A stretch of DNA of 42,592 nucleotides from NCBI GenBank assembly GCA_937859595.1, contig CALMAH010000010.1, positions 1-42,592 on the forward strand, given 5' to 3'. The DNA is from an uncultured Acidobacteriota bacterium (lineage in GTDB: Bacteria > Acidobacteriota > Blastocatellia > Pyrinomonadales > Pyrinomonadaceae). Of the stretch, positions 1 to 11,056 are shown piece after piece. The notes under the pieces are model-generated. The model saw nothing but the letters and a program-made list of their open reading frames with translations, had not been told where the DNA came from and made no database searches. How positions within the stretch are numbered: position 1 is the stretch's first letter; every line of letters starts with the position of its first letter. Both the position numbers and the translations under genes were made by a program.

Positions 1-540
1 CAAATCCCAAATCCCAAATCCCAAATCCCAAATCCCAAATCCCAAATCCAATATCGGCATGGCAGGGGTGTCCGCGTTCAGTCAATCGGTCTGGGCGAGA
101 AGAGATCTAGAAACCAGCTTCCAGTTATCAGTTTCCAGCTTCCAGTTATCAGCTTTCAGATATCAGCTTCCAGTTTCCAGCTTACAGCCGCTAGCTTTCG
201 GTTTGTAGTCTGTTAAAGGGTAGGCATTTGTGACTGCCAGTCGTATTGCCGCGGGCGGCGATGCGGACAGGAGTGTGTCCGCGCTCCGTTCCAAAATCCC
301 AAATCCCAAATCGACAGGAGTGTCCGCGCTCCGTTCCAAAATCCCAAATCCTAAATCCCAAATCCCAAATCCCAAATCGACAGGAGTGTCCGCGCTCCGT
401 TCCATAATCCCAAATCTAAAATCTCAGATCTCAAATCTGAAATCTGAAATTTGGAATTTGAAATCTGAAATCTGAAATCCCACATCCCAAATCCAAAATC
501 CAAAATCCAAAATCGACAGGGTCGTCGCAGCCGTTGTCCA
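1..540. repeat. Intergenic 7-bp tandem repeats with embedded palindromic element
   Basis: This stretch is not coding. It is built of several heptanucleotide tandem repeats: CAAATCC at 1-47, variants of CCAGCTT/CCAGTTA/TCAGCTT around 118-186, CAAATCC again near 292-310 and 340-377, and TGAAATC-like and CAAAATC-like heptads near 405-513. Between them lie copies of a short element with core GCGGACA-loop-TGTCCGC followed by GCTCCGTTCC (263-292, 312-336, 378-402, and a weaker one at 63-82). ORFs through this area merely translate the repeats, giving a 7-residue periodic peptide. Its function is unknown; similar heptamer arrays are known as intergenic filler in cyanobacteria. Confidence 0.85.
263..282. 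repeat. Palindromic element copy (GCGGACA/TGTCCGC hairpin)
   Basis: A perfect 7-bp inverted repeat GCGGACA (263-269) and TGTCCGC (276-282) is separated by six bases and followed by GCTCCGTTCC. Partial copies that keep TGTCCGCGCTCCGTTCC occur at about 312-336 and 378-402. The same core, with loop AGAG, lies inside the coding sequence of the large fusion gene at 34938-34955. It behaves like a small REP-type element. Confidence 0.6.
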
Positions 541-651
541 ATTGCATTAGTATATGTGTTTGGGCGAAAATCAGTGGACTTGGTTTACGGGTGACAGTTC
601 GATGATCGTGGGAATCGCAGGGTTTTGAGTGAGCCGTGAAAGGGGAGAAAA

Positions 652-1119
652 ATGAGCGAACTTACGCATTTTGATGAGGGCGGACGGGTAATAATGGTCG
701 ATGTTTCCGGAAAGGCGGCGACCAAACGGGTTGCGGCGGCATCGGGGAGGGTGCGGCTTTCGCCAGAGACAATTGCGGCCCTCAGAGGCGGGAAAAATCC
801 AAAGGGCGATCCGCTGGAGATAGCCCGTATCGCCGGGATAATGGCCGCAAAACGCACGTCGGAGCTTATCCCGCTGTGTCATCAGATACCGCTCTCAAAG
901 GTAAACGTTACCGCCGAGATCACGGATGACGGCATCCTGTTGACGGCCGAGGCCATCACAACCGCACAAACGGGTGTCGAAATGGAGGCGCTGACTGCCG
1001 TAACGGTCGCCGCCCTAACGATCTACGATATGTGCAAAGCGGTGCAGAAAGACATCGAGATAACGGACATCAGGCTCGAATCGAAAACCGGCGGAAAGCA
1101 AGATTACACGCGAGGATGA
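652..1119 (+). CDS. moaC: Cyclic pyranopterin monophosphate synthase MoaC
   Basis: Molybdenum cofactor biosynthesis, step 1: MoaC converts the MoaA product (3',8-cyclo-7,8-dihydro-GTP) to cyclic pyranopterin monophosphate in the cytosol. The protein has 155 residues, the usual family length. Family hallmarks are all present: LCHQIP at 75-80, [11 protein letters not shown] at 107-117 and DMCKA at 126-130, which supplies the catalytic Asp126 and Lys129 (counterparts of E. coli Asp128/Lys131). The ATG is preceded by AAGGGGAG at good spacing. No other moa gene is in the window, so it is an isolated member of the pathway next to a repeat-filled spacer. Confidence 0.95.
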   Translation: MSELTHFDEGGRVIMVDVSGKAATKRVAAASGRVRLSPETIAALRGGKNPKGDPLEIARIAGIMAAKRTSELIPLCHQIPLSKVNVTAEITDDGILLTAEAITTAQTGVEMEALTAVTVAALTIYDMCKAVQKDIEITDIRLESKTGGKQDYTRG

Positions 1120-1204
1120 CCCGCCGTTTTTCTTCACTCTGAGGGAACTTTGGGTTAGACTAGACGTTATCAGGTAAAGAGAAACAAAGGGGGATAAAGC
1201 AAAT

Positions 1205-1993
1205 ATGCCGTATGAAGTGAAGAAAGAGGTCGAGCCGCAATTCAAACTCTTGCTTATCGCTACAGTGGTTAGCATCCTGCTTTGGGTCGCATCGTGGTAT
1301 CTGCCCCTTGTCGGATATTTGTTCTATCCGCTCCAGCTTTTTGCGACGTTCGTTCATGAGGGCGGCCACGTTCTAGCCACGATAGTTTCGGGCAATTCGG
1401 TCCAGAGCCTTACGGTCTCGCCGGATACGAGCGGTGCTGTATGGTCGCAGGGTTCGGGCTGGTTCTCGCAGCTATTTATAGCCAGCGCGGGATATGTGGG
1501 GACGACAACTTTCGGTGCTCTGCTGCTTGCCTGGATGCGTTACGGGCTCTCCTCTCGCCATGCACTTTATTTTTGTTCGGGGTTTATCGCGGTGATGACC
1601 GTCGTATTTGGGCTTTTTGCCCCGGTCTTTAGTTTCTTCTCAACCGTTACGCTCGGAAGTGTCGCCTTTACTTTATTTTCAGGGGCCGTGCTCGCGGCCG
1701 CACTCTTTGCCGTGGCACACTGGGCCGAGATCAAATGGGCAAATTTCGCGCTGGCGTTTCTCGCGGTCCAGGTCTTGCTTAACGCCGTATTCAGCCTGGT
1801 CGATCTTTTCTTTATCTCCACGTTCACGACGGCGCATTCCGACGCGGCCAATATGGCGGCAGCAACCGGTATCCCAGCCGTGGTCTGGGTCTTTATCTGG
1901 ATGCTGATCTCAATCGGGCTCATCTCGGTCGGGCTTCGGCTCTACGCCGTCAGAAAACTCGGCACAAAGAACGATACGGTTTTTGAAGACTGA
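1205..1993 (+). CDS. M50-family membrane metalloprotease-like protein
   Basis: A 262-residue polytopic membrane protein. A hydrophobic segment at about 15-35 is followed by FVHEGGHVLAT at 49-59, containing the zinc-protease motif HExxH (His51, Glu52, His55) inside a membrane segment, as in the M50B-type intramembrane peptidases. Five or so further hydrophobic segments follow. AGGGGGAT lies upstream of the ATG. The next gene, an L,D-transpeptidase, starts four bases after the stop, so the two are probably co-transcribed, which hints at an envelope role. The second-aspartate motif of classical site-2 proteases is not obvious, so activity is an inference and the substrate is unknown. Confidence 0.75.
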   Translation: MPYEVKKEVEPQFKLLLIATVVSILLWVASWYLPLVGYLFYPLQLFATFVHEGGHVLATIVSGNSVQSLTVSPDTSGAVWSQGSGWFSQLFIASAGYVGTTTFGALLLAWMRYGLSSRHALYFCSGFIAVMTVVFGLFAPVFSFFSTVTLGSVAFTLFSGAVLAAALFAVAHWAEIKWANFALAFLAVQVLLNAVFSLVDLFFISTFTTAHSDAANMAAATGIPAVVWVFIWMLISIGLISVGLRLYAVRKLGTKNDTVFED

Positions 1994-1997
1994 TCTT

Positions 1998-2759
1998 ATG
2001 AAGAAAATTTCAATGCTGCTTGCGGGGCTATTTGCGGCTATCTCCGTCAATGCACAAGTAAAAGAACCTACACCGGCGGCGATAAAGATCCCCTTTTCAG
2101 AATCGCTACAGGCGGTGGTCGTAACGACGAAAAAGGCCGAAGACACGAACGGTACGGCAAGGCTTTTTGAAAGAAACGGCCTCCGAGATGCCTGGAAGCC
2201 CGTTGGCCAGCCATTTTTAGTAGTGGTCGGCAGAGGCGGGCTCGGCTGGGCGGTCGATTCGGCACCGGAGAAGATAAAGGACTTCAAAAGAGAAGGCGAC
2301 GGCCGTTCGCCTGCGGGGCTTTTTCCGTTGACCTACGCCTTTGGCAGTTCGGAAAAGCCCGAAGCACTCGACTATCCCTACACCAGGCTGATAGCCTCTA
2401 CGGAATGTGTAGATGATCCTTCATCGTCGCACTACAACAAGATCGTAGATCGTTTCAAGGTCGGCAATTTCGACTGGAAAAGTTCGGAAAAGATGCTTGA
2501 GGTCGGCGAGGAATACAGCCTTGGTGTTTTTGTCGCCTATAATTCATATCCTGTCCGTACAGGTGACGGTTCGTGCATCTTTCTCCATGTCTGGAAGGAT
2601 GAAAATACGCCGACGAGCGGCTGCACAGCGATGAGCCGGCGGGATGTTGAACGGATAGTCGGGTGGCTTAACGCGGCTCGAAATCCTTATCTTGTTCAGC
2701 TTACTGAGCGTGACTACAACAGCCTGAGACGCAAATGGAACCTGCCCAGGATCAAGTAA
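1998..2759 (+). CDS. Secreted L,D-transpeptidase (YkuD-type catalytic domain)
   Basis: Residues 1-20 form a signal peptide ending in VNAQ, so the protein acts in the periplasm. The catalytic region carries His197 followed by TSGCTAMSR at 206-214, matching the HxnSxGC signature of YkuD-type L,D-transpeptidases, with Cys209 as nucleophile. Such enzymes cross-link peptidoglycan or attach proteins to it; the arrangement is closest to the COG3786-type proteins. I chose ATG 1998 (253 residues) over the upstream TTG at 1983, which would overlap the previous stop and spoil the signal peptide. It lies four bases after the M50-like gene. Confidence 0.82.
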   Translation: MKKISMLLAGLFAAISVNAQVKEPTPAAIKIPFSESLQAVVVTTKKAEDTNGTARLFERNGLRDAWKPVGQPFLVVVGRGGLGWAVDSAPEKIKDFKREGDGRSPAGLFPLTYAFGSSEKPEALDYPYTRLIASTECVDDPSSSHYNKIVDRFKVGNFDWKSSEKMLEVGEEYSLGVFVAYNSYPVRTGDGSCIFLHVWKDENTPTSGCTAMSRRDVERIVGWLNAARNPYLVQLTERDYNSLRRKWNLPRIK

Positions 2760-3007
2760 AACTTGGTGAAATGCCTGTCGGAACACGCCTTCTCGTTCGC
2801 TCGAAAAAAGATTGGCGGCCAGCGGTGGTCGCGCGTGTAACGGAGGAACAGGTGACGGTCTCTATCGCTTCACCTACCGGGTACAACTATCGACTCCGTC
2901 GGGATAAAGAAGCAATAATTTTTTTCGACGGGGCCATTCCGGTCCTCATCTCCGAGTATCCCGACACCTGGCGTGAGAACCTTTCCGCAAATGATCCGCG
3001 CTGGTAG
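2735..3007 (+). CDS. Small hypothetical protein, SH3-like
   Basis: A 90-residue protein overlapping the end of the transpeptidase gene by 25 bases. An alternative ATG at 2771 would give 78 residues and no overlap; MPVGTRLLVRSKKDW at that point looks like a natural domain start. The sequence has alternating short beta-like stretches (TRLLVR, WRPAVVARV, QVTVSIAS) typical of a small barrel, and no signal peptide or cysteines. I do not recognise the family. Position suggests co-transcription with the two envelope genes upstream. Confidence 0.55.
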   Translation: MEPAQDQVKLGEMPVGTRLLVRSKKDWRPAVVARVTEEQVTVSIASPTGYNYRLRRDKEAIIFFDGAIPVLISEYPDTWRENLSANDPRW

Positions 3008-3079
3008 AACGTCCTCTTTTCTTTTTGTCCAACGGGTCTGTTAAAATCGAAGTTTGTCCATAGGGCCGACTTCGAGACA

Positions 3080-5913
<2,834 letters not shown>

Positions 5914-5929
<16 letters not shown>

Positions 5930-6690
5930 TAGTTCGCCTGCCATGTCTGCGGATTACGCACCCGCCGAAAGCTGACCATCGAATCGCCGGGACGATCGCA
6001 CCTGTTTCCATATGTCCTGTCTGGACGTACACCGCCGATGTATTTAAAGACCGATGTTTCGTTGATGCAGATCATCCGACCGCCATCATCGGCTTTCCAT
6101 TCCACGGGTGAGCTACCAAATGTTCGGGCATAGTAATAAGTGGTTGGAAATGTTCCAGCCTGAACACCAACACCGAAATTCTGCTCAAGACGATCAGTCA
6201 CCATAAATTCCTTGCATTCTCCTTTCTTCACGCTCCACCAGCCCTCGGTTAACCTGCCGTTGTTCACCTCAAAGGCAAGAACAAAAAAGATCGTTTCATC
6301 ATATTGCTCATTACAAACCTTCAAGCGGTACCGAACAGCCGGTCTTGATTCAACATGGCTGAAATCAAGAAGCTTGTCAGCGCGGATGAAAATCTGCTTC
6401 GCGTGGCCCGGTAGGGTCCTCATATCAAGGTTTTTGTCGACGATCCCGGGCTTGAACAGCTTGATCCTGATATCGGTGCGGTCAGCTTCTCTGTTCCATA
6501 TAACTTCCTCTTTTTTCTTCATCACATAGCATTTTTTGGGGAGGCCCCATGCAACTTTATCTGAATTATAAATGCAGACCTTCACCACTTCGCCGGAGTT
6601 ATTTACTATTCTGACCAGATTGTCCCCCTGTGCGTCGGCAGCGATCGTACCGACCGCAAGCACCATGATCATCATCCATAACTTTTTCAT
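5914..6690 (-). CDS. Secreted DUF1036-like protein
   Basis: A 258-residue protein with a signal peptide (residues 1-20, ending in ADAQ). The second half resembles the DUF1036 module, recognisable from the VCNEQ, VLAFE and GWWSVKKGECKEF stretches at about 125-160, followed by a Tyr-rich region and paired cysteines. The first part (NNSGEVVKVCIYN) looks like a weaker repeat of the same fold. Exported beta-rich proteins of this kind have no established function. A near-perfect ribosome site (AGGAGGA, four bases before ATG) fixes the start. The 3' end overlaps uvrA by 16 bases tail to tail. Confidence 0.72.
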
Positions 6691-7264
6691 TTTTCCTCCT
6701 TTTTATTCCTTCAGGCAGGCTCAATAACCATCGGAAAGACGATCATGAGCACTCTGCGGTTGAGAAGCTCCGGCCTCCCCTGATGCGGCCGGCACTTCCG
6801 ATCCCCTTAGATCGAAATAAGCGTTCTGACGCTGCTCTCGTCATGCCGAGGTAGTTCCCGATAAGACAGCGACCAAAGAACGTGACCAAAGCACTGTTTT
6901 CCTTCATAACGCAATTCTCCAATTGTAAGTTGTGGGATCGGGAAGAGTTAGACAATGAACGCAGTGTAACACCGGTTCTTGCACCGCGAGACTGAAACTC
7001 TTCGAAATCTAGGGCGCGACAAATAACCGGGAAGGCCTTCTTGCTCCGGCTGGGTGATCGCTCAAAACAAATACTAAGGGTCAGGGTCAACAATAGTAAC
7101 ACAGGTTGCCCGGATTAGAAATATTTTTGGGCTTGATCCGGTGAGAGATCATGCGGGAAAGGGGCGTCGCAGCCTCGGACATCCTGGAGAAGATGACCAA
7201 AAATCAAAGCGGCTTACACGGGAAGTCATCCAGCAAAAGGATCAATGGGCCATTCTGCGGACCT
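6691..7264. other. Long non-coding spacer
   Basis: About 570 bases between two minus-strand genes. The first bases hold the Shine-Dalgarno (AGGAGGA on the minus strand) and presumably the promoter of the DUF1036-like gene. The rest has only unconvincing ORFs (a 119-residue minus-strand frame rich in Ser/Arg and the start of a plus-strand frame antisense to the GerMN-like gene). I see no tRNA, repeat array or transposase remnant in it. Confidence 0.5.
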
Positions 7265-7795
7265 TCACTTTATAAAATTGCGGTTGTCACAATTTTTCAA
7301 TTCTTTCGGGCATTCGCCGACCTGGACCCATTCGTAGAAATCAGCCGGACTTCCTTCTATCGCGTAGAAGACCTTTTTAACTGTCGGGAATTGTTTGAGC
7401 GTCGCCTCGATGCTTGTAAAGAAACCGCCGCCGCAGCTTGTGGTCGCGGTGCCAAGCTGTTTATAGACGATCTCATTGAAATTTATATAAGCAGAGCCGT
7501 TCTTGATATTTATACTTTTCAGAATCCCGGCAGTTTCGCGTGGGGCCAGCGAGACAAATCCCCGTGCCTCTTCCTCAGGCGTAGCTCCCTTAAAAAGTTC
7601 TTCAAGGGCAGCACGAGCGACCGACCGGGTCTTTGCAATTGTCCGCGGGGTAGGTTTGACGTCATGACAGTCCTCAAAATAAGGGTCATTGGCGGAATTC
7701 AGAAAAAAGACCTGAATGGTCATTGTTTCGGGCGTCTGGGAGCAGACACCGACCTGGAAAACCCAAATGAATATCAAAACATAAAGGATCCGCAT
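7265..7795 (-). CDS. Secreted GerMN-domain protein
   Basis: A 176-residue protein with an N-terminal signal sequence of about 20 residues. The body matches the GerMN (sporulation/germination-type) domain: an initial beta strand IQVFFLN, then VARAALEELFKGATPEE, LKSINIKNGSAYINF and a final region with a repeated Cys. In non-sporulating bacteria such domains occur in envelope lipoproteins of unknown role. I chose ATG 7795, with AGGTGA six bases upstream, over GTG 7804, which would directly follow the upstream stop codon. It is co-transcribed with the DUF2695-like gene before it. Confidence 0.72.
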   Translation of the reverse strand: MRILYVLIFIWVFQVGVCSQTPETMTIQVFFLNSANDPYFEDCHDVKPTPRTIAKTRSVARAALEELFKGATPEEEARGFVSLAPRETAGILKSINIKNGSAYINFNEIVYKQLGTATTSCGGGFFTSIEATLKQFPTVKKVFYAIEGSPADFYEWVQVGECPKELKNCDNRNFIK

Positions 7796-7804
7796 ATGTA
7801 TCAC

Positions 7805-8110
7805 CTAGTCGTCGCCAAATTTTGCACGCCATATCGGAGCGATCTGTTCTAAAACCTTGCAGTCGCAATAGCCGCCATTATTCGTAAGCCACGAGGTCAG
7901 CTTTGCAAAATCAAGCCCATTGTCCATCATGAACTTCATCGAATATTGAAGGCTGTGATTACACTCCTCGTCGTAAAGTTCGTCTTCCACGTGATCGATC
8001 AATTCGCTAATAGTGTGCTGTTTTTCCGGAAGTGAGTCGAGGAACGCCTGCAGCTCCTCTCCGCTCAGCTGCTGCAGGTTTTCGATCTGTCGTTTTTTGA
8101 GGATCGGCAT
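7805..8110 (-). CDS. DUF2695-like small protein
   Basis: A 101-residue cytosolic protein. The C-terminal half, with NHSLQYSMKFMMDNG followed by SWLTNNGGYCDCKVLEQI, matches the DUF2695 pattern in which a paired Cys (CDC) closes a small helical domain. The N-terminal third is helical and charged. Function is unknown. The gene directly precedes the GerMN-like gene; its stop TAG abuts that gene's alternative GTG start. Confidence 0.65.
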   Translation of the reverse strand: MPILKKRQIENLQQLSGEELQAFLDSLPEKQHTISELIDHVEDELYDEECNHSLQYSMKFMMDNGLDFAKLTSWLTNNGGYCDCKVLEQIAPIWRAKFGDD

Positions 8111-8131
8111 AACTTTAGAAGGCCACCGGTT

Positions 8132-9424
8132 CTAGGTGCCGTAGATCTTGAGCTTGAACTCATCGTTCGAAGTGTATATCTCGGCACGTTTTCCGGAGAT
8201 GCGTTCGGATTGTTTCAATATCATCGGCAGTCCGCCTCGCGGCACGCTTGCTCCGTATTCCCGGCGTCCAAAGACCGCAGCTATCTGCGGATTGAGCCGC
8301 TGTGTGATCCCATAGCGTATAGCGCGCGAGGCCGGAGGCGTAAAGCCGTTAGTCCGGCGGGCGTTAACGAATTCGATGGATCCGTCGTAAATATTTATTC
8401 TCGTCGCTATGTCACGAAGAGCGAAGTCACGGTGGATCAAGAGGTTAGAAACTGCCTCGCGAACAGCATAAATGTGATAAGAAGAGCGATGTCTGATCGC
8501 CTCCTCGTGCGGCACAGGGACGCGACGCTGTTGGTCTTTGACGAGATCTACGTACCGCAGCAGAAATCCCATTATGCTTTCGTATTGTCCGAGCAAGTTG
8601 CCTCTTATCTCTGAGCTCTCAACAAGCTGGGCAGAGCCGTTAGCGCCGGAAAATCGGGCCACGTGTATAACGGAACGAGGGAATAGGGCCTCGATCCGCT
8701 CCGATCTGCCGAAGAGGACAAGGGCAGCGACCGTTGGGTAAAAGTCATCACCGTTTCCTGCGGCCATCAGCAGGTCCTTTTTGAGAAACTCTCTTGTGTC
8801 GTATGTTCCTGAGAACGACGTAATGTCCTCGTAACCACGGGCAAAGCTCCACAAGAGGCCGTCGTCAAAATCATTCTCATCTGCAGTGAAAAGCGGTACG
8901 TTCTCGTAGCCCAGCGGACGAATCTCGTCGAGCCAAGTGGAGAGCTTCTCGCGCGAGACCTCTAGCTTGTCGGCACCGAATCGCATATAAAAGCGGCCGT
9001 CGCGGGTTCGGTAAGGCCCCTTTTTTGCATCTACATCCAGAGCGACAACACGTTTTCCGCTGTCGAAGGCTATAGTATCGATCAAAGGAACGATCGGCGG
9101 GACTATCTCGTCACGGCAGATACGGACAAGCTCATCCCGGACATCGTCCGGATCGCTAACGCCCTCGATCCGAAGCTGGTCGTTCACACCGAAAATGATG
9201 GTGCCGCCGTCGGTATTTGCAAGTGCTACGATGCCCTGGGCTATACGTTCAGGGTTTGAAAGCTTTACCTTGAGCTCGAGGTAGGTGTCCTCGCCGCCGC
9301 GAATAAGACGCAAGAGTTCCGTTCTTGTCGTTAATTGAGCAGGATGCGAGAGGATGTATTCCTGATGGGAGCGATCGGTAAGGTTGCCCGCTCGCGGATT
9401 ATATCGGAATCTTCGTCGAGCCAT
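8132..9424 (-). CDS. AlbA_2 (Schlafen-type) domain putative transcriptional regulator
   Basis: A protein of about 430 residues from ATG 9424. After a basic N-terminus it has an AlbA_2 module (residues about 40-160: LELKVKLSNPERIAQGIVALAN, TDGGTIIFGVND, RFYMRFG) and a C-terminal ATPase-like half (VREAVSNLLIHRDF, NIYDGSIEFVNAR, then GGLPMIL) as in the HATPase_c_4 proteins once annotated as transcriptional regulators with ATP-binding domains. Usual family role: DNA or RNA binding, poorly defined. The start is uncertain: ATG 9535 (467 residues) has a GGTGA very close to it, and TTG 9565 is weaker. It is transcribed towards the DUF2695-like gene, 21 bases away. Confidence 0.75.
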   Translation of the reverse strand: MARRRFRYNPRAGNLTDRSHQEYILSHPAQLTTRTELLRLIRGGEDTYLELKVKLSNPERIAQGIVALANTDGGTIIFGVNDQLRIEGVSDPDDVRDELVRICRDEIVPPIVPLIDTIAFDSGKRVVALDVDAKKGPYRTRDGRFYMRFGADKLEVSREKLSTWLDEIRPLGYENVPLFTADENDFDDGLLWSFARGYEDITSFSGTYDTREFLKKDLLMAAGNGDDFYPTVAALVLFGRSERIEALFPRSVIHVARFSGANGSAQLVESSEIRGNLLGQYESIMGFLLRYVDLVKDQQRRVPVPHEEAIRHRSSYHIYAVREAVSNLLIHRDFALRDIATRINIYDGSIEFVNARRTNGFTPPASRAIRYGITQRLNPQIAAVFGRREYGASVPRGGLPMILKQSERISGKRAEIYTSNDEFKLKIYGT

Positions 9425-9725
9425 AAGAAACGGCGTGGAGATTTTTGTCAAGACGGACCACACCCTATGTCCGCCCGAATGCCGGAGATCGGCATTGCTG
9501 GATTTTGGCTTTCGAGCCTGTCTATATTCAATCATTTCACCGGCAAAAAGTAAAAGCAGTCTCAAAATAGGTTTGGTGAAATGTCAATGGAGGCATAAGT
9601 GCTGAGACCTTCACAAATCGCCTGATCTATGAGCATCATCATTGAAAGTTGACCATTTCTGCAGGCGACGGGCGGCTAAAGCAAACAGCAGCAATTTCAT
9701 TTAATGGAAGAAAATAAGAAAGTAA

Positions 9726-9753
9726 GTGGTCAGCTACCGAAGCTACTGACCAC
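9726..9753 (-). terminator. Terminator of mini-thioredoxin gene
   Basis: The perfect 8-bp inverted repeat GTGGTCAG (9726-9733) and CTGACCAC (9746-9753) starts 24 bases past the thioredoxin stop. On the minus strand it is followed by the T-rich run TTACTTTCTTATTTTC, the layout of an intrinsic terminator. Confidence 0.6.
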
Positions 9754-9776
9754 CGGCAATGTATTGAATTAGTGAC

Positions 9777-10013
9777 TCACTTCAGGTCGGCAATCGAGGC
9801 GCCAAAATTAATGTGATAGGCATTTTGGCCGACGACAAGCGCCGGTACGGACTTGACGCCGGCGGCTTCGGCCTCAGATATCCGATCCTTTGACTCGCCG
9901 AGGTGAACGACCTCCACATCAAAGCGTTCGCGGTCGATCGTATCGACGACAAGCTGTTCGGCATCAACGCATACCGGGCATCCGGCATGATAGAACACGG
10001 TGTTTGTTTTCAT
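9777..10013 (-). CDS. Mini-thioredoxin/glutaredoxin-like protein
   Basis: A 78-residue thioredoxin-fold protein with the redox motif CPVC at 12-15, following FYHAG. The beta strand and helix order and the segment VKSVPALVV (cis-proline loop) fit the small glutaredoxin/thioredoxin family, and no signal peptide is present, so it is a cytosolic thiol-disulfide carrier. AAGGAAGGA lies eight bases before the ATG. The divergent neighbour is an HxlR-type regulator 128 bases away, which probably controls it. A hairpin terminator follows. Confidence 0.82.
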   Translation of the reverse strand: MKTNTVFYHAGCPVCVDAEQLVVDTIDRERFDVEVVHLGESKDRISEAEAAGVKSVPALVVGQNAYHINFGASIADLK

Positions 10014-10094
10014 TTGTTTTTTCCTTCCTTTTTGGTTAATGTTTGGTAGCAGAAATACCGCATATTACCAAGCTATCAGTTTAGGGTTTCCTTT

Positions 10095-10129
10095 GTAAGT
10101 AGGCACTTTTTCGTTACCCGGGCACTTTT
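10095..10129. promoter_or_regulatory. Candidate operator between thioredoxin and HxlR genes
   Basis: In the 128-base divergent spacer, GTAA (10095-10098) and TTAC (10114-10117) form an imperfect inverted repeat, overlapped by a direct repeat GGCACTTTT at 10102-10110 and 10121-10129 (19-base spacing, about two helix turns). HxlR dimers usually bind GTAC-like palindromes upstream of their target, so this is a plausible site. It is inference only. Confidence 0.35.
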
Positions 10130-10141
10130 CGGTGCATCTTT

Positions 10142-10486
10142 ATGCATGCAAAAGCGAAAAAAAATGATCCCCGACCGGATGTAAAGCGGATGGTGGAAAA
10201 CGTTATCCGCTGTAAGTGGTCGCTTTCCGTGCTGGACATGATCGGGCGGGGCATAAATCGTCCGGGGGCGATGGAAAGGGAGGTCGAGGGCCTGACGACA
10301 AAGGTGCTCAACGAACGGCTCAGGAAACTGACGCGGTTCGGTATCCTGGAGAAACAGATCTTTCCGGAGATACCGCCGCGCGTAGAGTACTCATTTACGG
10401 GCTTTGGAAAGAAATTTATCGGGCTCCTGGAGGCGATAAAGGAGCTTGAAGACGAACTTTCGGCAGATCGAACAAGTGGTGATTAG
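10142..10486 (+). CDS. HxlR-family winged-helix transcriptional regulator
   Basis: A 114-residue DNA-binding protein of the MarR/HxlR type. The CKWSLSVLDMIGRG segment (Cys24), the recognition helix LTTKVLNERLRKLTRFGILEK and the wing PRVEYSFT match the family. Many HxlR proteins sense thiol or aldehyde stress through an N-terminal cysteine, and Cys24 sits at the corresponding place. Divergent transcription from a mini-thioredoxin gene supports a redox-responsive pair. The end overlaps the folK start. Confidence 0.87.
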   Translation: MHAKAKKNDPRPDVKRMVENVIRCKWSLSVLDMIGRGINRPGAMEREVEGLTTKVLNERLRKLTRFGILEKQIFPEIPPRVEYSFTGFGKKFIGLLEAIKELEDELSADRTSGD

Positions 10487-11018
10487 GTCAGAAACAGTTA
10501 CAGCCTATATCGGTCTGGGATCGAACGTGGGAGACCGCGCGGGCAATCTGCTATATGCCGTCCGCGGGCTGAGGGAAGCGAGTTTTGAGATCGAGAAACT
10601 CTCAGCCGTTTACGAGACCGAACCGATCGAAATGGAAGGCACGGAGTGTTTTCTGAACATGGTGGCAGAGGTGCGGGCCAAGGGGGTCACCCCGTCGCAG
10701 ATGATGGCCAGAATGTTGAGAATAGAATATCTGCTTGGGCGAAAGGACAAGAACCAGAAGAAACCAAGAACCATCGATCTTGATCTGCTGTTTTTTAACG
10801 ATCACAAGTGTGAAACGCCGTTTCTGACGCTTCCCCACCCGCGATCTCATGAGCGGCGGTTCGTGCTCGTCCCGATGGCGGAGATCGCGCCTCACTTTGT
10901 TCACCCATTGCTGCACACAACGATCGAGGAATTGCTCTCAAGTTGTCTTGATACATCGACGGTCGAACGCTGGAACCCGATGGGCAGGGAAGCGGTGCGG
11001 GCGTCGCAGATCAGCTAG
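10479..11018 (+). CDS. folK: 2-amino-4-hydroxy-6-hydroxymethyldihydropteridine pyrophosphokinase FolK
   Basis: Folate pathway enzyme that transfers pyrophosphate from ATP to 6-hydroxymethyl-7,8-dihydropterin. The 179-residue protein shows AYIGLGSNVGDR near the N-terminus, YETEPIE, RTIDLDLLFF (metal-binding Asp pair) and LPHPRSHERRFVLVPMAEIAP, all diagnostic. I place the start at GTG 10479 (GTG 10476 is equally possible), overlapping the end of the HxlR gene. The TTG at 10446 would add eleven unrelated residues and has AAGGAG only two bases away. It is followed by panB and panC, forming a vitamin/cofactor cluster. Confidence 0.92.
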   Translation: MIRSETVTAYIGLGSNVGDRAGNLLYAVRGLREASFEIEKLSAVYETEPIEMEGTECFLNMVAEVRAKGVTPSQMMARMLRIEYLLGRKDKNQKKPRTIDLDLLFFNDHKCETPFLTLPHPRSHERRFVLVPMAEIAPHFVHPLLHTTIEELLSSCLDTSTVERWNPMGREAVRASQIS

Positions 11019-11056
11019 ACTTGTTTGGAGCAAAGTTCTAGACTTTATCTGCACTT

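Noticed and set aside
1..540. Possible CRISPR array
   Set aside because: Repeats are 7-bp tandem copies and short palindromes without regular unique spacers; no cas gene is in the window.
6743..7102. 119-residue minus-strand frame
   Set aside because: Ser/Arg-rich composition, no ribosome site, and no domain; it is a chance frame in the spacer.
7151..7852. 233-residue plus-strand frame
   Set aside because: It is antisense to the GerMN-like gene, which has a signal peptide, a family match and a ribosome site; the plus frame has no family resemblance.
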